A stretch of DNA of 64,000 nt from assembly GCA_029990175.1 (NCBI GenBank), contig JARKIP010000017.1:10930001-10994000 (forward strand), in the 5' to 3' direction. This document shows, one piece after another, positions 57,903 to 64,000 of this stretch (position 1 is its first letter; each line of letters opens with the position of its first letter). Position numbers and translations under genes: made by a program. The DNA comes from Petunia secreta (lineage: Eukaryota; Streptophyta; Magnoliopsida; Solanales; Solanaceae). The notes beneath the pieces were generated by a model. The model saw nothing but the letters and a program-made list of their open reading frames with translations. It made no database searches and was not told where the DNA came from.

Positions 57903-60331
57903 ATTGTATCTTCCCTGTTTCTAAACTGTATCATATCTTGTACATTGTTTCTTGAACTTATTTTCGTATCTCCAGAGTTTATAGGAGTTCATTGTTTATT
58001 CATGTTTTTTTTTGTATCAGTTTATTTAAGATTATTTAGTTGATGGTGCTACATTTTGTAACAAAGATACTCTATAACCTTCTCATCCGACCAAGTATGC
58101 TGCTGCTGGACCTATTAAAACCATTTCTTTTGATGGTTTCTTTGATAACTGGACTGAGAACTAGTTTGCGGAGATGGATCGTAGCATTGCTGATACCATT
58201 AAGAATGTAAAGAAACGTTTTCAAACTGACCCTGTTGCTGAAGAGCCTGCTGCCACTATTGCTGAAGAGGCTGCTGATACTGTTGCTGAAGAGCCTGCCA
58301 CTGTTGTTGAAGAAACTTCTGACACTGTTGCTGCAAAGCCTATTGACAGTGTTGCTGAAGAGCCTTTTCAGCATGCCGCTGAAGAGCCCGTTGATCATGG
58401 CGCTGAATATCTTTATTATGCTGGTGATGTTGATGAGCCCGGTGAGAATTCTGATGTTGTGCTGTTAGTGACCCTGAGAACGAGCAGACGAGCCTACGTG
58501 TGGATACTACTACACCTTCCCAGACGTTGGCAAGGGTAAAGCATCCTAGTATTGGAGTTACAGAGGATGTTGCAAAGGCATCTTTTTAGTATTGGAGTCA
58601 CAGAAGATGTTGATCAAGAATTAGCAAATAAGTTTGTAGCATTTGTTGATGATCTAGCTAAACTGAAAAGAGGAAGGTGTGTGGCCTTTTAATGCTCGTT
58701 TACTATATCATTTATCGTGTGGATATTGTTATAATTCATGTTTCTTTTACTTTATATTTTTAGGATTTGTAATTATTACAAAACCGATAACATACTTCGA
58801 GTCGAAACCGTGCCGACTCGGATGTTGTTCTACATTCTGTTGTATAGTGGTCATACGTTGTAGGATTCAGTAAGTTCCTTTATTTTTCTTTCTAGTGTGT
58901 GTGTGTGTCTTTTATATTTAGTGTATCATATTGTTTCTTTTACTATGTATGTGTGTCTCTACTCTGTGTAATGTATCTTTTTGTTTCTTTTTAGTCCGTC
59001 TGTGTGTCTTGTATCTTTACCGCATCTTTCTGTTTCTTCTAGTGTGTGAGGGTGTATTTTTGTTTCTTTTTTAGTCTGTTTGTGCCAATACCGTTTCTTT
59101 TTATTTCTTTTCATGTGTTTTTGAGTTTCTATGTTTGGTATCTATATGTGTATCCAAAATGTCAGTCATCAGTTTTAACTCTTTCTCTTTCTCATTGTAT
59201 CTGTTTTGTTTAATTAATTTTAGTTACTATAAATTTGTTCGTTTCTTTAAATTTTTCTGTAATGTTTTATCCATTTATATCATCAATTTTATTTTTTGAA
59301 TTTTACAGCATGTGAATGTTGTCTTCTACTACTTGCGTAAGCAAGAAAAGTATCGACCCAAGACTGAATTATCCTTCACTACTACTGACTGTTGGTTTAA
59401 AACCATGGTAGAGGCCGTCTATGAGAAATTTGTGAATAATGGGAAGAATGTTTCCTGCTGTCTAATGTTGATTCTATTGCTAGCTACATTCAAGGCTGCA
59501 AGATCCCTGCAAATGTGCCTTGGACAGAGGTTGACTATGTTCTGCTACCGCTTAATATAAATGATATCTGTCATTGGGTGTTAGGTGTAGTATCATTCAA
59601 GAATAGGTCCATTGGGATATATGATTCAATGAGTGGTGCCGGTGCTCGTCATGATGCGGCTGTTGTTGCAGTAGTTGAAAAGATTACTGAGTTGTTGCCA
59701 CAGTATCTTGTACTGACTGATTTTAACCAGTCAAGGCCCGACATTGATATTCTTATGAGCGAAGCATATGTTGACGCAAAGCTGGAGGATCCTTTTGGGG
59801 TTTTCTTTGTTCAAGAACTTCCGCAACAGAGTTCTAGTTTCCTGCATGCTTAGTTTCCCTTTATTAGTTCAGATTATATGAATTACATTTGTGACGTCAT
59901 TACTAACTCTATGTATTGTCATCTTTTTTGTCATTGCTTCAGGGATTGTGGAGTGTTTATCATAGCGTATGCAGAGTACTTTATTGGTTCCAGTGATATG
60001 ACAATTGTCCCTGACATTGATATAGGTCATTACTATGTCCATCTTGCAACGCTACTTTGGGATTATGGCTAAAGGAAGATTGATTTAGATGCAATGAGTG
60101 CATGTGAAAATCAGGTCGGCTTGCTAAGAGAAAAGGTGCTATAAAGTGTCGTTTACGAGTTGCCAATCCCAACTATTAGTTGTGTTTCTTTTGTGTTGTA
60201 TAAAGGTTTATGTTTCTAGGACTGAACGTTTCTACTACCGTATTTTGTTTGTTGTGGTTACCGTTTATGTAATGACAGTTTCAGAATGTTTATTTTATAG
60301 CAACCGTGTTTTATTTTGTTCCTTTTCAACT

Positions 60332-60805
60332 GTGAAACATTTTGATACAATTATGAAATTCTCTGATACAGACAGGTAAATTGACACAGAAATAGTTGAA
60401 AATATCTTGAAACAATCAGGAACCACTTGTGAAACTAAATCACTTCTAACCAGTCAGATTCAATGACAAAGAAATAGTAAAAAATAACTATGAAACAGTT
60501 TGATACAATTATGAAACTGTCTGATACAAACAGTTTAATTGACAAAGAAACAGTTGAAAATATCTTGAATACAATCAGGAAACACTTGTGAAATTGAATC
60601 ACTTCTAACCATTCAGATCCAATAAGAAAGAAACAATAAAAATACTTGTAAAACTGTTTTATACAATCATGAAACAGTCTGATACAGACAACTAAATTGA
60701 TTAAGAAACAGTTGAAAATATCTTGAAACAATCAGGAAACAATTCTCAAATTGAATCACTTATAACCACTCATATCCAATGACAAATAAACAACTAAAAA
60801 AAGTT
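60332..60805. repeat. Three ~158-bp tandem units between the convergent genes
   Basis: Units start near 60332, 60491 and 60649; each contains GAAACAG-TTTGATACAAT-ATGAAAC and TTGAAAATATCTTGAA and ends in an A-rich stretch. The last unit stops right at the mudrA stop codon (60806-60808), so the array forms its 3' flank. Confidence 0.9.
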
Positions 60806-61613
60806 TTATTTAGGCTTCAGAGGATGTGTGCAAGTTTTCCTGTTGTGTCCTTCACTGCCACAATTTGCACCGTAATCTCTGTCCTTTTTCCATGTACTTC
60901 CCATTGTGGTTTGTATCTAGTTATTTTTGGCCTTCCTGGTGGCCGAGTAATTCAATTTTTGAAATGAATGCTGAAATCTCCCATCTACTTTCATCCGATA
61001 TCGAATTAACTTTGATCTCATATATATTTACCAGGGACTTTATTGAGTACTAGATACAACTGTAATCTTCTTCTTTTAGGCCTTTCCACTTTATAATAGC
61101 CAAAGCATGCACACAGGGCAGTTCTTCCATTTGAAATTTTCCACAACAGCATGTCCGTTCGTTCAGATCAATAATGAATTTCTTGTCACCATCATAGAGA
61201 GCTATTTTCTGTCCTGTTGAATGTATCTACGATACATAGGATGATTCATGTTTGACACAAAAAATACAAGGAAGATACAGGAAGAAAGAACTTAGATACA
61301 GTGGAAATGAAACAGTTTCTATACTACCTTAAGCTGCATCGCTGTATTTCTAAATCCATCCAGTATCTTGTTATACTTGAATCCAAGAGGTGTGAATGTC
61401 TCGTGTTCTTTCTTCCTGTTATCATCTATCCAGTCCCAACCAGTGAGTGCATGTACTTCATAAATGCAACTACAGGCATATTACGCGCATCCCTGTTCAC
61501 GGCATTCAAGGATTCTACAATGTTTGATGTCATTGTAAATCCCCTATTTACTGTTGAATGCGCCCTTGACCATTTATGGTATCCAACGTTTAGTAAGTAT
61601 GCTTTGATACATT

Positions 61614-61891
61614 TATCCATTTTTCCACACTTTTCATGTACATATCAAATTCCTGTATGCTGTATGCCTTGGCCATACTAAAGAATGCCTCATGGAGCTT
61701 CTCTTCACATTTCTTGAACTTAGTCTTGAGGTTGTTCCACAAGTGCCATATGTATCCATTTTTTCCACACATTTCATGTATATATAAAATTCCTGTATGC
61801 TGTATGCCTTGGCCATACTAAAGAATGCCTCATGGAGCTTCTCGTCACATTTCTTTAACTTAGACTTGAGGTTGTTCCACAAGTGCCATAT
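61614..61891. repeat. 138-bp tandem duplication within the mudrA remnant
   Basis: 61614-61751 is repeated at 61752-61891 with a few differences. It duplicates the coding segment with HEAFFSMAKAYSIQEF, breaking the frame. Confidence 0.9.
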
Positions 61892-61984
61892 GTATGCATC
61901 GTTCTCTGAATCAACAATTGCATACGCAAGCGGAAGTATGCTCCGTATGAAAAGAAACTGTAAGATAAATATTTGAAACAGTAT

Positions 61985-62335
61985 AACACAAGTACAAAGC
62001 TAAAACAGTCTGATTCATATAAAAAGTTGAAACACTAAAGTATAGGCCTCAAACAACCTGATACCAAAGTAGATGCAGTCTGATACAAATAAACCATGTG
62101 GGCTGAAAAAGCCTGATACAAAAGTTGGAAATAGTTTGATACAAAGGTGAAACAGTCTGATACAGATAAAAGATGATGAAATAGAGAAAATATATGGTTT
62201 AAAAAGCCTAATAGCAAAGTTCAAACAGTCTGATACAAAGTTGAAACAACATGATACAAATGAAACATGCTGAAACAGAAAAATATCACGCTGAAATAGT
62301 TGAAACAGTATGGTACAACAGGCAGCGTTAAAAAT
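61985..62335. repeat. Intronic TGAAACA/TGATACAAA repeats in the mudrA gene
   Basis: Irregular tandem copies of CTGATACAAAGTTGAAACA in the intron between the first and second halves of the DDE core. In gene sense they read TGTTTC and TGTATC. Confidence 0.85.
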
Positions 62336-62859
62336 AGCTTTACCTGATGCGTCTAATGTACTGGCCACTAGGAATGTTCTTTTGTGCGCTGCTTTTAGGA
62401 AGCTACCATCGGCGACTACGATTGGTTTGCAATGTTGAAATCCCTTTATGGAAGCATTCAAAGCAACAAAAGCATACTTGAATAAATGATCATCAATTGC
62501 ATGCAAAGCAACAATTGACCCTGGTTTTTCTTTGCTCTAACATATACAGGTAATTTGGCAGCTTCTTGTAAGATTCAGTTGGGTCTCCTGGTATCATTGC
62601 AATGGCTATTTTTTGATCTTCATGTAATCTGGATATCGTCCATTATCTCTTTAGGCTTGTAGTTGACTTTGGGTCAACCACCCTATCATTGATGATCATA
62701 CCGATCATTCGGGATGTAAGTTGCGCTTGTCTATACACTCTTTCTTTATATGGGCATGTGTGTTTATTTGTGAATTCCCTAACTTTGGACAAAGTTGATG
62801 AATTCAAGTTGGGTACCCTAAATTTCCATTTACAATTTTCGCCTTTGCATATCAATCAG

Positions 62860-63265
62860 TAGCTACAGATACAGAAAGATACAGAGAACATTTATTTGAT
62901 ACAGAAAGATACAGAGAGCAGTTACATGATACAAAAATATACAACATGATAAAAATATGATTTACTTATGTTCTAACACCCATGTATGACATAGTCAGAT
63001 ACAGTAGAGTTATGCAGTCAACACAGTAATACAAAACACACATATCAAATACAAACTAATACAGCCTGAAACAAACTGACATAGTATCATACAAAAGCAA
63101 AATAAGAGATTGTAGATACACAAAAGACACATATGAGATACAAAGTTAACAAGAATATTTCTTTAACTTCTAATGATACAGTTACAGATAAACAGAAACA
63201 ATGAAACTGCTAAAACACATGTAAGATACAGTGTGAAACAAACTTATACAGCATGATACAAAACA
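62860..63265. repeat. Second intronic GATACA-rich repeat region in the mudrA gene
   Basis: Repeats of GATACAGAAAGATACAGAGA and looser ACATATGAGATACAAA variants between the two DNA-binding-region exons. Confidence 0.83.
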
Positions 63266-63660
63266 CAAATACTGTGATTTCATACCTTGTTGTACTTGAT
63301 CTCTCAACCTTAAACTGGAACTTTTCTCTTATCGCAAATCGCTTCATTGCAATCGCTACAGTGTTTTTCTCAAGGTACACTTGGCCCTCTAATATCTCGT
63401 TCTGCGCACCTTTTGTAATAACTCCAACTTCATTCACCTTGTGCTCATCACAAGTTCCTTTAATCAGTAGTTCCACAATTTCAGCACTACTTATAATTGT
63501 ATCATCAATGCTCTTGTCTTTAGTCCAACTGTTTTTGTCTGTATCAAGACAGTTTCCCACTACTCCTTATGCTTTTTCTATCACTCCAAAAACTTTGACC
63601 CTCAACAGTATCTTCGACTGTGATACAAAGCGGATAAGTTTCAATCCCATTTTTTTTTTC

Positions 63661-64000
63661 TAGTTCAGGCTTGTATACTCTAAAACACCCATGTCATTGT
63701 GGATCTCTAAACCTGGACTTTTTTCTATTATCTTATACTTAATTTTAAGAATTTTCCAGCCAGATCAATGTTCAGTTGCTTGGCAACTGTATCGCAAAAT
63801 ATCTGAAAGTTTGCATCGGAATTTATCGCGATTGCGTCAACACCAAAATCGATATAATTGTCGAATTTGTTTCATCTTCAATTATATTTTAATAGAATTT
63901 GTATTGGTGCCATTGATAACATTTTTTATTCTAAAGTTTTGATTTTTATATGTTTAAACTGTAAAAAATGAAGAAACAGATGCGAATAGAGCAGAAACAG
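63661..64000. other. Upstream flank of the mudrA remnant, to window end
   Basis: AT-rich; no gene. The last ~45 bases (ACTGTAAAAAATGAAG..., AGCAGAAACAG) loosely resemble the reverse complement of 54590-54630, so the right terminal repeat of the MULE may begin here. Too short to be sure. Confidence 0.3.

Larger units (their letters stand above)
54789..60142 (+). pseudogene. DUF1985 / Ulp1-like cysteine protease gene of the MULE, disrupted
   Basis: Exon 1 from ATG 54789 encodes a Ser/Lys-rich basic N-terminus, breaks at a T5 run near 55009 and ends at the donor after 55074. Exon 2 from 55617 encodes the DUF1985 domain (FGLHEFALVSGLKC, YPWGIDSF) to a TGA at ~56363 where ILNWKV would be expected. 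Further exons appear at 56591-56847, 57078-57165, 57250-57416, 57559-57855 and 58080-58540 (a degenerate VAEEPA repeat). The Ulp1 (C48) protease domain lies at 59309-60142: catalytic H in CHWVLG (~59572), D in IYDSM (~59621), Q in LPQQ (~59826), C in DCGVF (~59946). A 1-nt shift near 59460 and a TAA at ~60070 also break it. Such proteases cleave SUMO; here the gene looks dead. Confidence 0.85.
60806..63660 (-). pseudogene. mudrA-like: mudrA-type MULE transposase, disrupted
   Basis: Read on the minus strand: MuDR-type DNA-binding region at 63560-63260 (NTVAIAMKRFAIREKFQFKV) and 62870-62640 (CKWKFRV, THTC/KHTC); DDE core beginning with VVADGSFLK at ~62430 (first catalytic D); LPLAYAIVDSENDAY at ~61930 with the second D; middle region HEAFFSMAKAY and NIVESLNAVNRDAR (61690-61480); SWIM zinc finger CCCGKFQMEELPCVHA at ~61140; GRPKITR and a damaged CCHC-type tail (NCGSEGHNRKTC) to the TAA at 60806-60808. 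Frameshifts near 62600 and 62520, a deletion after MDDIQIT, and a 138-bp internal duplication make it non-functional. Introns separate the exons. Confidence 0.87.
54310..64000. mobile_element. Large MULE with convergent Ulp1-type and mudrA-type genes (right end outside window)
   Basis: From about 54310 an AT-rich terminal-like sequence (GGAAATTTTACATAAAAGTAC) leads into a DUF1985 + Ulp1 protease gene on the plus strand, facing a mudrA-type transposase on the minus strand. MULEs that carry ULP-like protease genes are known in plants (Kaonashi elements in Arabidopsis, CUMULE in melon). Both genes are disrupted. The left boundary is approximate and no TSD can be read because the right end is not in the window. 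Confidence 0.65.

Overview
This is a plant nuclear window, almost certainly Solanaceae and probably Nicotiana. Its only clear host gene is an intact three-exon flavonol synthase (FLS, 33789-37900) whose protein reads like tobacco/potato FLS. Almost everything else is transposable elements, many with readable ends and target-site duplications (TSDs). All identifications come from reading the sequence; no database search was possible.

Layout. 1-5139: 3' part of a Sirevirus-like Ty1/copia element (RT/RNase H end, an extra 711-aa ORF, repeated polypurine motifs, 3' LTR). 5140-8487: decayed DNA, possibly an old Ty3 3' end. 8488-13325: complete short-LTR copia element with LTRs that look identical, carrying one frameshift and one nonsense codon. 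14367-32562: a CACTA transposon (TSD AAA) that received Ty3 element A (15132-29807, TSD ATAAT), which in turn received Ty3 element B (17318-24878, TSD ACTAT). 32563-33788: FLS upstream region. 38072-47850: a second CACTA of the same family (TSD ATA), starting 171 bp after the FLS stop and carrying Ty3 element C on the minus strand (39934-46421, TSD GAATA). 48251-49324: hAT-like element (TSD AATGAATC). 51490-52445: short MULE, possibly with captured GC-rich fragments. 52740-53690: ~65-bp minisatellite. 54310 to the window end: a large MULE with two convergent decayed genes, a DUF1985 + Ulp1-protease gene (plus) and a mudrA-type transposase (minus).

Elements A, B and C look like CRM-type chromoviruses: Gag has a CCHC knuckle, and in A and B the integrase C-terminus reads on into the 3' LTR. 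Element C is the oddity. It keeps Gag and a protease domain with an altered active site, but RT, RNase H and integrase are absent and about 450-500 codons of unrecognised sequence occupy their place. A and C share R/U5 sequence and clusters of a GC-rich hairpin motif in both LTRs and leaders, suggesting that A-like elements served C in trans.

The nesting gives a relative history: the CACTA elements arrived beside FLS first, then A and C entered them, then B entered A. B's LTRs differ at about 10 of 749 sites by my hand count, while the copia LTRs show no difference, so the copia element is probably the youngest insertion.
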